Source: Typha latifolia (Eukaryota > Streptophyta > Magnoliopsida > Poales > Typhaceae). Taken from it: 64,000 bases of DNA. Numbering within the stretch: the first letter of the stretch is position 1; each line of letters begins with the position of its first letter. Shown one piece after another: positions 10,133 through 21,600 of this stretch. Below the pieces are notes generated by a model. That model saw nothing but the letters and a program-made list of their open reading frames with translations, was not told the DNA's origin and searched no databases. The translations under genes and the position numbers were made by a program. The stretch spans positions 1,488,001 to 1,552,000 of the forward strand of contig CM034099.1 of assembly GCA_019914945.1 (NCBI GenBank), read 5' to 3'.

Positions 10133-12863
10133 TCAGTTTACCCCAGTCATGGCTTCCTGTAGACTTTTGACAGCATTGTCATAGTTCACAAACCCCATGA
10201 ACCAGAATTCATGGTTGTCAATAGAGACGACCTGAATATATTTCTCTGCTGGATTTACTCTGCTTGTTGAAGGAGTAACAGATCTCAGCTGATGTAGAGG
10301 AATGACCACCTGTGAGGTTCCAAGGAAAAATCATCATATATCCCTTTTTGAAAGAGCTTAACACAACTTGTTTTTTTTCCCTAACAGGACGAAATTGGCA
10401 AAAAGAATTCTATGAGTAATAAATCATGAAAGCAGATGGATCATAGCTCTCCTCCATAAAGGGCAGAATCCATAACTTCTTACTTTCAGCCTAAAGTTGA
10501 ATGTTATGCCTACGTATAAAAAGAGAATATATTTTATTTAAAAAGACTGAACAAGCAAGTGGCTCGCTTCGGGAAACATAACATCTGATTAACAGAAAAT
10601 AACAATGGACCCTCTCCTTATTGTAATTCCCCACCACCTCACCACACCCCACCCCACCCCCCCAGATGCTAACATCAGACAAGGCCTCTTGGGCAGCCAG
10701 ACACAACTTGTTTCTTGTAACAGGGTGAATAAGATGCAAAATCTTATTAAGAGAGATAGGACAATGTTTTCACCCAAAATTATAAAGTATCAGAAGTTCG
10801 GAGTTTCACCCAATATTGAATATCAAGCAGAAAATTTTCTAAGGATATAAAAAAAACTGATCTGTTAAATATAATTTAAAGAAAGATGGGCATTGGAGAA
10901 AGTACGATAAAGTTGGTAGTCAAGAGATTGTCCTCGCTTTGACAACCTCAGAGAAGGATTATTAAGTCTGGCGTGCTTGAAAAAATACTGAAAAATAAGT
11001 AAACAGAAGTACCTTGTAGTAGCTCCATTCAGTTTGATCTCCAACTTTATATGAAAGTGGATTGTCGCTACAGAATGCAAGTTTTGCAGTAGAAAGGTAT
11101 AAGACACCCATAACAGGACCAGCGGAGGTCGATAGGTAGCACACAAATGACTTCTTAAGTTTTTCTTCAGGAGTGGTGTCAAATGTTTGCTGAAAAATCT
11201 TATCATAACCACCTTCTGCTATAGCTTTTGTTGTTTGTGCAATCCTTCCCATGGCAGCATCAGCAACACTAGGCCCAGTTTTCACTGTCCCAATAAATAT
11301 ATGCAAGTTAAGCAAAATTTAAAAACAGACTTTCTGAGGCCAAACACCTAAAAAAGAGATAACACCAACAACACGGAGATTCTAAGAAAAGTTTCTTGTA
11401 TGTAATTGATAGATAAGGAAATTTTCTTATATGTGAGGCAAACTCTATGAATGTTGATTGAGAAAGAAGAGAACTATTTGATATGAAACGATAACTTCCA
11501 AATAATACAAACTTAGTGAAAGTTATATTTAAGATATAAATACCTAATCTGAATTATTAAACAAGAGCCAGGGAAATGGGTATTTCAGATTTTTCCTTCA
11601 TTAGGGCAAGAGCCACATCACAGTTGGGTGAGGTGCCAAGTAACAGCTATAAAGATCTCTATCTATTTCCCATGCATTGCATGGTGCATAATGCTTAAGC
11701 AAATAGGAGTCAAATATTAATAAAGGATGCCAGTTGCTACATCTTTATAGGGAAAAAAGTGTAGAACTTTTCACCTCTACAACCCTTTTCACACTCTTCC
11801 TCTCTTTTAAGTTTTAATTTAATCTCCCATTCTACTTATCATTTTGATCAGTCAGGAAGTGTGGTCTTACCCATTGCTGGTGCACAAGTGATTCAAGGCG
11901 GGGTTGAGCTTTGAAGAAAGAAGTATCAGGTAACCCTATGCAAGAGGCCAACATCTTCCTATAGGGCAGCAGCCTCATGCAATTGCCTCTGGGTTTCGTC
12001 TCTATTCCTCATATTTATTGTGATTTAGTATCCCATTAATTTCCTAACTTTTCGTTTTGGTTGCATTGCAAATTAGGATACACACAATTCATTGATTTTA
12101 TTGATTAATTAGGTCTGGCACCCAGAAATTCCTAACTAACATAATTATGCCAAGTCCCTCTCGTCAGAAAGTTGACTAACTATCTGTAAATTTGGCAAGT
12201 GCCACCCCACTCCTAGATTCATTACTCTATACATCTAATAAACAAGACCATAAAATACTGCTATAATCCAACCTTATCAGATCAATACCCCAAATTAAAA
12301 TCCCCAGAAAAATAAATAACAAAGGTTATAATTAATACAATTAATTAAAGAAAGAACGAAGAAGAAGAAGCACCAATCTTGCCACTCACAGTGCTGCCAA
12401 ACGTCCCCGGCCAAGTCCTCGGTCTTCTTCGCCGCTTCCCCAAATTTCTTTCCAAACTTACCCAGCACATCTTTCACGGTGTCCAACGGATCTACACTCA
12501 AACAGGAAACGGAAAACCCAAATCAAATGTCTAAATTCAAAAATCCAATCATCTATCTCGCAAAATAAAATAAAGAAACCAATAAATAGATAGCAAACAA
12601 AACCTAATCACAAGGGAGTCGATCGATAACAAATCAAAATTGTTAAAAGAAGGGAAAGATTGAATACTCTTGGAAGGAGGGGTAGGGGTGGATGTGACGT
12701 AAGGATTGGACTCCCCCGGCATGGCGGTCGCGCCGGCAACGGTGGTTGGCGGCGGTGGAGGAGGAGCGACGTCCTCGGGGGTGAGCGAAGGATACGGGGC
12801 GTACTCGGACGAGCGATCGCCGTCGGATCCCTTCTTCGGCGATTGATGGGTCGCGGGATCCAT
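10133..12863 (-). CDS. GEM-like protein with GRAM domain
   Basis: Four exons on the minus strand, 12863-12668, 12491-12390, 11284-11013 and 10309-10133, join in frame to 248 aa. Residues 1-65 are Pro/Ser-rich and disordered ([13 protein letters not shown]). A short amphipathic stretch follows, [20 protein letters not shown], and then the GRAM domain from about residue 126 (YDKIFQQTF). It contains the near-invariant family segments [20 protein letters not shown] and [19 protein letters not shown], and ends at [16 protein letters not shown]. These proteins are related to GLABRA2 Expression Modulator and to ABA-responsive GRAM proteins. The domain is thought to bind phosphoinositides or proteins at membranes. 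Exon 1 is GC-rich and the 1.1-kb intron 2 is AT-rich. The ATG at 12863 is the only reasonable start. Biological role in this plant is inferred only from the family. Confidence 0.92.
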
Positions 12864-13337
12864 TTCCAGGGGGACTTTGTTATGGAGCTGTCGGTTAGGC
12901 TACGCGGCCAAGTATGTCAGGATGCTTCGCGTAATCGTTGCTAACGCGGGGTTTCTTATCCAGGTGTTATCTGGCAAGGGAAACGCATTGCGGAAACGCG
13001 TATCTAAAATGGAAACGCCTCAGTTGTAACTGTCAAGATTCGCCCGTCTCAACCGCTCGATCACATTAGCGGACGGCGGATGATAGGTGATGCACATGGA
13101 ACTAACTTACATATCATACTAACTACTCAGATCTCATGTTTCGCATAAAATAGATGACACCCAATCACTCTTCTTGTTGACCAATGCAGTGCATTCATCT
13201 TTTGTACCAAATATACAAACGCAAGAAGTCAAAAGTAAAAAAAAAAAAGAAAAAAAAGAAAAGAAGAAAGAAAGCAAAGAAAGAAAATTTCACATAGATG
13301 ACAACATGGAGATCGATTCATCAAGTAACAGTTCTTT
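12864..13337. other. GEM-like gene promoter and 3' flank of the next gene
   Basis: About 470 bases separating the GEM-like start codon from the end of the acidic membrane protein gene on the same strand. A purine-rich AAAG tract lies near 13226-13288. No gene seen. Confidence 0.5.
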
Positions 13338-13996
13338 TCAATTAACACCAAACTTTATATCTGCTCCACTCTTCTGCACACCCATCCCTGTCCTCTGGAA
13401 AAAAGAGAATAACACAACTCAATTAATAACAGTGGATTGTAAACCAATGCAGATGCCAAAAGAACAAATAACATAAGATTGGCTCATTGGCATACCTTAG
13501 TGTTGATGCCACCACTCTGAAACTGCTGCTGGTTTCCACCCAATAAGATAGCTAAAGTTGCAGCAGCCATTCCAATAGAGCAGAGCACACCCAATCCCCT
13601 TGACATCCACTTCTTTCTTCCGATCAATGCAGCAGAGCTGGAGCTTTTCTCGTTCCCGACTTCGTCTTCCTCCACGTAATTCGCGCAATACGAGACAGTA
13701 ATGTCTGAACCCTCTGAATCACTGGAGATTCCATCCTCTTCCGCGGCATGAGTGCTTTCCTTCATCTGCTCAAAGACCAACTGGAATATAACGTCACTCC
13801 CTGCAATAGCTACTGGTGGAACAATTGCCTCTTCCCGTACAACCTCTTTAACTATGGCATCCCCTGGTTTCTTCTCCACAACTGGATTGGGTGCAGTTGG
13901 GCTGGTGAAGTAGTTCACTTCGAAGACCCCTGTGGGATTGAAATGTGATTCTTGAACGCCATTCTCTGGCAGATGCTCCCACTCTTCCAACTCCAT
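13338..13996 (-). CDS. Small acidic plant protein with C-terminal membrane anchor (DUF6821-like)
   Basis: Exons 13996-13496 and 13394-13338 join in phase 0 (donor AAG|GTATGC, acceptor TTTCCAG) to give 185 aa. The N terminus (MELEEWEHLPENG) and the later GVFEVNYFTSP match what I remember of a plant-only family of unknown function, DUF6821. The middle is acidic and Ser-rich (EEDGISSDSEGSD). A single hydrophobic segment at about residues 133-152 (LGVLCSIGMAAATLAILLGG) precedes a short polar tail, so it is probably a tail-anchored or single-pass membrane protein. The tiny last exon encodes 18 residues ending IKFGVN. Function is unknown, and the family assignment is moderate because it comes from memory. 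Confidence 0.75.
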
Positions 13997-15770
13997 GTGT
14001 TAGTGAGCTCAATTCTGGTGAAGACAAGTCTGGGAAATTAAGGTGATAATATAGTGGGACGATCGAGCTCAGAATTATTAGAATGGAATCATGGGATGGT
14101 TAATTCCTCGAAGGTCATGTGATATTTCTTCGAAGGCTGCAATCCTAAGCGTGTCTTACTTTTGGCTAAGGAAGACAAACAACGATCAATGAAGCTTAAC
14201 AGAGACAAATGGGAGACGATAATGGAGTCAATAATGAGCTAAAAGGAGCCACGGTTTGAAGCTAAACAAGACGAAGTAATCGTAGATCTATCTACACGTC
14301 AAATAATTTTAGTTTGTGTTAAGGCCCAACGGGCCAAGTTCGGCCTAAGATTGGTTTGGATATTATTCTAAGAGCCAACTTGACCCACTTGGAAGGAAAT
14401 GGATCTCACGTTCCCGTTAACAATTAGAGGCAATGCCTTTCAAACTCCGTACACAAGTGGCAACGGCAAAGGAAAATAAATACCTACAAAGGTAAAGATG
14501 AGAACCCTAATGGCATCCAAGCCGATTTGATTCAAGACCCACAAGAGAAAAGGAGCAAAGTTACTCCAAAAGCTAGCATATATTGCTCATGCCAATCTGC
14601 TTTAAAATGTACGATTGTGTGTGTGTGAGACCATCTCATCCTCTCCTCCATCTCTCAAAGCATAGATGGGTCTCAAACTCTCAATGCCGTAGAGATGGCA
14701 TTTGCTTGTCGTGTGCCATCCTCAACCAAGTAGGACACGAATAAACTAAGGAAAAGAAAAGATAAAAAAAAAAGTAGCAATGGGAGCTTTTTGGCGGTGA
14801 TGGCTCCTCACTTCCACTCCTAAATCATGCATGAAGTGGGCCTCCTAATTTATTGGATTGCGGAATTGGTTTGAAGCCAGTAGAACTCCCACCCACATTG
14901 ATCTACTTTTTTCTTCAAATTTGAGCACCTTGTTCTGTTAGAAATTAATTTTGCTTAGGCTGACTTGCACACAAAAAATACACTTTATTATATATTTTAT
15001 AGGAGAGGTTTATTTTAGTTTTCTTTGCATGGTAAATTATTTCTACCCTATCTTTTTAAAACTATCCTCGTCCTATATAAAAAGAAGCGAAAGACATATG
15101 AATTACTTATTAGTTGCATTATTCATCATCGTACGTCTGATTGGACATAATATAGTCTTCCATCAATTCTTCTTTAATCTATATATTTTTTTTCATATTA
15201 TTCTGCATTTATATTAAATATTATATAGTTTTTTTTCTTTTTCTTAATTCGTAGTTATATATATATATATACTGCAAAAAAGTTTCTCTTTTTTTTTCTA
15301 ACATATAGTTATTACATAGTTTCATTTTTAATTTTTTTTTTTCTAATTCACAGTTGTATATATGTACATATATACTTTCTCTTTTTTCATTTTTTCTTAC
15401 TCTAAGTTATGTTTATGCAATACATAGTTTCACTCTTTAATTAGTTTATCCAATCGATTTTAATATGAAATCTAATGCAACTAAGGAATGCAAATATAAA
15501 AAAGAAAAGAAAATAGAAGCCTGATATAACAATGAAAACATAAAGTGAGCCGCTCTTATATAATTGAAAAAAATAAAATGTATATTTAGTGCAAATCACT
15601 ATTTAATAAATTGAATGGCAGACAAACTACTAAAAGTCTAAATTTAGAAACAACGTCACAAGATTTCATCGATTCACTTCCGTACGCACTTCTCGTGGAC
15701 TCTGATCCATCCTGATCCTACCCACAATTGCACAGAAAGAAAGAGCATCTGACCACCGTGGCAATGTGGC

Positions 15771-15812
<42 letters not shown>
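15771..15812. repeat. (AT)9(GT)12 compound microsatellite
   Basis: AT dinucleotides at 15771-15788 pass directly into GT dinucleotides at 15789-15812. It lies in the divergent spacer, with no gene overlapping. Confidence 0.95.
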
Positions 15813-15872
15813 ATTACGTTGCGTATATGGACACTGGATCATATAGGGCCAGATATAATAGTGAAGGTAAAG

Positions 15873-15892
15873 ATGCATGCATGCATGCATGC
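15873..15892. repeat. (ATGC)5 repeat
   Basis: Five tandem ATGC units. These also create overlapping CATGCATG motifs, the core of RY elements bound by B3 proteins, but such runs are common in plant spacers and no function is claimed. Confidence 0.8.
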
Positions 15893-16714
15893 AATAGACA
15901 GTTCACAGTACACAGTACAGTAACCCACCATGTATGTAAGTAAGTCCATGCCTTTCCCCGTGAACTCACGTACCATCATGGCATGTAGCTGAAAACTTTC
16001 TTCCACGTCAAGAGTACGTAATTTGAATTCTAATACTAATAAGTGGATATTTTGAGATAAGAGGGGAGGAGATCCAGCGAGGTAGCTGATCATAGTGGGT
16101 AGCTACAGTTGTTAATTTCTGGAAAGAAAGTTTAACTTGGATTTTGGAGATAAAATGGTGCAGCATAAATATCCCTTGGCCTAGTGGAAACCTATCAACT
16201 ACTGACTAAAGTTTTGATTGACGGAATGATGGATGGGATTGCTTCCGAATTAGGACAGTTTGCCAAAAGATTTGTTTTGCGAGTACAACAACAACACTGT
16301 TTAATATTTTAATTTCTCTATATACCACCAGTAGTTACTTACAAAGCTAATCTAGAGTATAATTTCAAAAATAAATAAATAAATTAAACTAAATAATTGG
16401 AACCCTAGAGACAAATAAGATATTAAAATAAAAATATGGGCATGGGCATGGGCATGGTGTGACATTGGGGGTAGGCAGGGGGTGTTATAGGAGAATCCCA
16501 ATGCCTAGGTGCACAGACAACAGTGTGAAGTCTGCTGACAAATTAACCAAACAAAAATAATTAAATTAATTAAAATAATCTCTCCCATCGTAACTCCTAT
16601 TAGAGGATCCATCCACACCTCATTTTACCCACTCTCTCTATCTCTATCTCTCTCTCTCCCTCTCAAAAAAAAGATCACTTTTTTTTTTTCTAATCACACT
16701 TTCTCGCTTCCGAG

Positions 16715-18645
16715 ATGGCGGAGGACGAGGAAGAAGAGGGACGCGGCGACACACCGCCGCCGCCGTTCTCCGACCAGGTGCTGGAGAACGTATTGGAGAA
16801 CGTTCTCCAGTTCCTGTCCTGCCGCCGGGACCGGAACTCGGCGTCGCTGGTCTGCCGCTCGTGGTACGCCGCCGAGTCACAGACCCGGCACGACCTCTTC
16901 GTCGGCAACATGTACGCCGTATCCCCCTACCGCGCAATCTCCCGCTTCCGCCGCGTCCGTGCCCTCGTCCTCAAGGGGAAGCCCCGATTCGCCGACTTCG
17001 GCCTCGTCCCTTTTGGTTGGGGCGCCGGCTTCGCTTCCTGGGCCAACGCCATCTCCCCAAACTGCCCCTCCCTCGAGCGCCTCACCCTCAAGCGCATCAC
17101 CGTCTCCGACGCCGACCTCTCGCTCCTTGCCCGCTCGCTTCCTTTCTTTAGAGATCTCACCTTGCTGTGCTGCGATGGATTCGGCACCCTCGGCCTCGCC
17201 GCCATCGCCGAGAACTGCAAGTACGATTCTTTAATCAATAGCTTAAATTTCATCAATCAAGTTGTTCTCTTATCGAATTTCGATGTAATTTAGGCGTCTA
17301 CGAGTACTGGATCTGATAGACAACGTTTTGATCGACGAGGAGGAGGAGGAGTTGGTGGATTGGGTCTCAAGATTCCCGGCTTCGCCGACGTGCTTGGAAT
17401 CGCTGGCGTTCGAGTGCATCGATGTCGAGGTCAATTTCGTGGCTTTGGAGGCGCTTGTCGCCCGGTCACCGTCCCTCCGTAGGCTGCGGGTGAACCAGCA
17501 CGTCTCCATCGGGCAGCTCCGCCGCCTCATGGCGCGGGCACCGCAGCTCACGCATCTTGGCACGGGGGCGTTTGGATCCGGCGGCGGAGTATTGGTGGTT
17601 GGTGATTTGGAATCGGCCTTCGCTTCGTCACGTTCGATGGTCTGTCTCTCGGGGTTCCGAGAGCTTGACCCCGAGTACCTCCCGGCGATCTACCCGGTAT
17701 GCGGCAACCTCACCTCGATTAACTTTAGCTACACCGATATCTCTGTGGAGCAACTGAAGCCAATCATCCTACAATGCCACAACCTCCAAACTTTCTGGGT
17801 AGATGTTCTACTCTCTCCCCCTAATTGCTTGGTTCTTGGATTCGTCCTACTTGGTTGCTCTCTGATATCAAAATTCTCCTTTTTAGGTTCTTGACACAGT
17901 GCGAGATGAGGGGCTTCAAGCAGTGGCAGAGACCTGCAAGGACCTTCGTGAGCTCAGAGTCTTCCCCTTGCATCCCACGGAGGACTCCGAGGGCTCGGTT
18001 TCTGATTTCGGCCTTATCGCAATTTCCAAAGGCTGCCGGAAGCTCGAGTCGATCCTTTATTTCTGCCAACGGATGACCAATGCAGCAGTTGTGACCATGT
18101 CCAAGAATTGCCCTGAACTCGTGGTGTTCCGCCTCTGTATCATGGGGCGCCATCGCCCTGATCGCATCACCAGAGAGGCCATGGATGAGGGGTTTGGTGC
18201 CATTGTAATGAATTGTAAGAAGTTAACCAGGCTTGCAGTCTCCGGCCTCCTAACCGACAAGGCGTTCGAGTATATTGGAAAATATGGCAAATCAGTGAGG
18301 ACGCTGTCTGTGGCTTTTGCAGGGAACAGCGACTTGGGTTTGCGTTATGTGCTAGAAGGGTGCCCGAAATTGCAGAAGCTTGAGATCAGGGACAGCCCTT
18401 TTGGAGATGCCGGTCTGCTCTCTGGGATCCACCATTTCTATAACATGAGGTTCCTGTGGATGTCTTCGTGCAGGCTAACGAGGAGTGGTTGCATGGAAGT
18501 GGCTCGCAGGCTTCCTGGTTTGGTGGTGGAAGTGATTGGGGACAGATATCTGGATGAAGAGAACCAGGCTATCGAGAAGTTATACATGTATCGGTCTCTG
18601 GCAGGACCGAGAGAGGATGCACCGCCTTTCGTGAAGATTCTGTAA
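16715..18645 (+). CDS. AFB5: Auxin co-receptor F-box protein, AFB4/5 clade
   Basis: Three exons, 16715-17220, 17294-17798 and 17887-18645, encode 589 aa. The protein is the substrate-binding part of an SCF ubiquitin ligase. With auxin it binds Aux/IAA repressors and marks them for degradation in the nucleus. An acidic N-terminal extension ([12 protein letters not shown]) precedes the F-box at about residues 18-55, with [13 protein letters not shown] and then [13 protein letters not shown]. Leucine-rich repeats follow, including [15 protein letters not shown] and [15 protein letters not shown]. The doubled [36 protein letters not shown] and the C-terminal VVEVIGD and [16 protein letters not shown] are typical of AFB4/AFB5, the clade linked to picloram sensitivity, and not of TIR1 or AFB2/3. 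The extra N-terminal extension also fits this clade. The two introns (73 and 88 bp) are at phase 2 and phase 0. Whether the orthologue is AFB4 or AFB5 cannot be decided. The first exon is very GC-rich. Confidence 0.93.
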
Positions 18646-21600
18646 ACTTAAGCAATGTACTAAGCATTAGCATGAATCAGCTTTTACTTCTGCTGAAGAG
18701 CTGATTTGTAGGTGGCAATCTTTTGGTTTAGATTTTTAATTTGGTGGGGAAATTTTGTTAAACCACCAGATATCATCATGCTCCAGGCCATGAAGAGATA
18801 GTCTTGTTCAACTGTGGGCATATCTGTCGTCAGCCAATCTCATTCTCTTGTTTGCACAATTCAAGGTGCACTAGAAGCAGAAAGAAGAGCTACCTTTAAA
18901 AGTTGGAGAAGGAATGTTATGTTGTATCAGTAGGATATTATTTATACAAAATCAGTTTGCATTATGTGGTCGTATGCTGCAGAGCGACAGGCTTCTTTCG
19001 AGGGGGAATTAGATTGATAGTGATGTATTTTATTTGACCTCTCAATTTTGTGTTAGGATATTAGAGAAGAAGGTTCATGTCTGCATGCTTGTATTGCCCT
19101 ACCATCTAAGACAGGGTTCTTTGATTTTTGAGGTGAAAAATGGAAATCTGTAGTTTGCATCTTTAAGATCAGCCCTCCATTTATGCTTTACTTTTATGTT
19201 GGGTGTTGCATTATTAATTTTGTTTTGTGACTTTGTAGATTCATATATAGGATGCTTGAGATAGAGCATCTTCTAGGAACTAAAGAAAACTTATATATCT
19301 AATTTGCTATTGGTGTCCTCTTTCATTGTCAACATCTGATAAGTTGAATAGATTTGATTAGTTGCTAGTGTTTTGGAATTTTCTTCTGGCTGTCCACATC
19401 CAGTTGTATGCATAAGCAACTAATGATTTGATTAGAGACCTGATGAGGTCGCAATCGGAGAACTCCAATGCATAACCTTCACTGAGAAGGTCACAAGAAG
19501 TTAGGCTCATGTCTATCATATATTTTTTGTAATAGATGAACATTTCATTGTCTCAGTAGTCTTAATTCATCAGATAAATGAAGCTGTTGTCTAGATATGA
19601 GCTTTTTGTTGTTCTGTTTTGAATGATTGGCAGGTGAGAAGCAACTATCAAGAGCAATGCAAGTCTAATTGGTCTCTCATTTTCTAGATGAAGCCCACAC
19701 AGTAGAATTAGCTCTATGAACCATGAAATTTGCTTACTAATGTTGAAGTTCTTTTGAGGTGATGAAACATGTAGCACCTTTTACATGTTGCAAGCTCGAT
19801 GGGAGGTCAAGATCACAAGTTGCATCCCCTCTTCATTTTTTACTCCAGAACAGTTCAACAGACGACTGCCACTCAAGCTTTTTTTCTTGAAAGTTCTCAT
19901 AGGAGCATGCATCTGGGACAACAGACAACAGACAACTACTCATGGATTCTGATCAGTCTATGACGAAGGTGACTTCATCCAAGCTGGAGAGGTAAAAGAC
20001 GATAAGATGACCGAGGACTCAGACCCCACCATTCAACCTTGCCATAGATCACTACAAGCGTGGATATCAAGCTATTTTGAACAAGGTCAGAACTCAGAAG
20101 CCCCTCTTTGATATTTAAGGGGCCCCGAGTCTCTGGTACCGTTGGTTGTCCTCTGTAGTAAAAAGAAAAAAGAAAAGAAAAAAAGAACGGAGGATGCTTG
20201 GTAACATGTCTGTGGGGACTTGATAACTTGTGGTGCAAGTGGTGAAACGACACAGCTGAGTCCAAAGATTGAGGGGTGATCAGCTTTGCTGAAGCTGAGA
20301 GAGAAAAAGGATGGTCAGGCTCTGTCTTCTTTGAGGAATTGTGATGGCAAGCTGAGAGGAAGACCATGTTGATTATCATGACCTTTTCCTTTTCCTTTCT
20401 TTTGAATTAGAACAGTACAACAAATCTTTATGTCTCATATGTATTCTACTTGATAGAGTAAATTGGCTGTTGAACATTATGTGAGATAAGTCGTTCAAAT
20501 GTTGATTTACGGCCTGCTTATGCATGAACAGATGCAAATTTGTAATTTAGTCACTATTGAAGAAAAAAAAAATCTCTATTGCCTAATTTTTGGAATGTGT
20601 GCTTTCTGTAACTATCATTGATAGTACTCTGTCAGTTAGCTCAAGGACTCCATAAATTGACAGGTCTAAATTAGGTCTGACTCTTATTTTGCTCTCATCT
20701 GATGTTGCTGTCTTTTTTCTTCTTTCATTTCTGTTTCTTTTTCTTTTTTTTTTTCCTTTCTTTTCATTTGAATCATCACTGGATGCATTAATTAATTAAT
20801 CTGTGACTTATCCTCTCAAACTGTTGTGATTTGTAAGGAAACAGAGTCAGAATGTGATAGGTAAGTATTGCAAGTATTTAGTTTGATCATTTCTTATGTA
20901 CTATTCAACACTGATTTTATCTGCAGTGGACCTATTCTCACTTCATATAATAGAATACCTTGATAGCTGGAAATACACTTTAATTTTGACAGTATTTTAG
21001 CATAAGAATTTTTGCAAGAGTTTTTCTCAAGGGCTCTCCTGCCTTCAACCACTTCTCACTACTAATTTATATTTTCAAATACGGCATTGAGGTCTAATAC
21101 TGTTTATATAGGAAGAAAAGGCCAAAGAAAAAAAAGAAGAAGAAGAAGAACAAGGCCCACCTCAAGAGCTGGTCAGCTGACATTTTTTTACCATCAGATC
21201 ACCTACAAGACTTTTTCTCTTCTTTGTTTTGCTATTCACCAATATCTTCAAAAAGCTATCAAGGATCTCCTTGCTTTCTCATAGAGCCTTTTCTATTCTT
21301 AGCAACAGGGATCACCCTTACAACTATGTCAAATTTCTGTAAAAGCTTTAAAAGCTCTTCTTTCTTGGGAGCACCAGCAAAGTAGCTTACTTTTTGTCAA
21401 AGATGTTCACAAGAACATATTCTAGACTGTAAATATCCAAAGAATTTATTTGCTTAACCTTTCGATAAACAATAATGTGATTGCTATTTTTTTACTTTTC
21501 AACATGAAGCAGTGAAAAAAATTCATCAGTCATGATTTTTTTTTTTTTTTTTTTTGAGAAATCATGATTAAGGATATACTCTGTCAACTAAACAGAAAGG

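Larger units (their letters stand above)
13997..16714. other. Divergent intergenic region upstream of the acidic protein gene and the auxin F-box gene
   Basis: About 2.7 kb between two outward-facing genes. It is mostly AT-rich, with homopolymer tracts near 14760-14775 and 15180-15360, microsatellites at 15771-15812 and 15873-15892, a short GGGCAT hexamer repeat near 16438-16457, and a pyrimidine-rich CT leader at about 16630-16664. No additional gene is supported. Confidence 0.5.

Noticed and set aside
19975..20379. Minus-strand open frame of 134 codons
   Set aside because: Composition is low-complexity with a Phe run from an AAAAG tract; no motif, no neighbouring exon signals.
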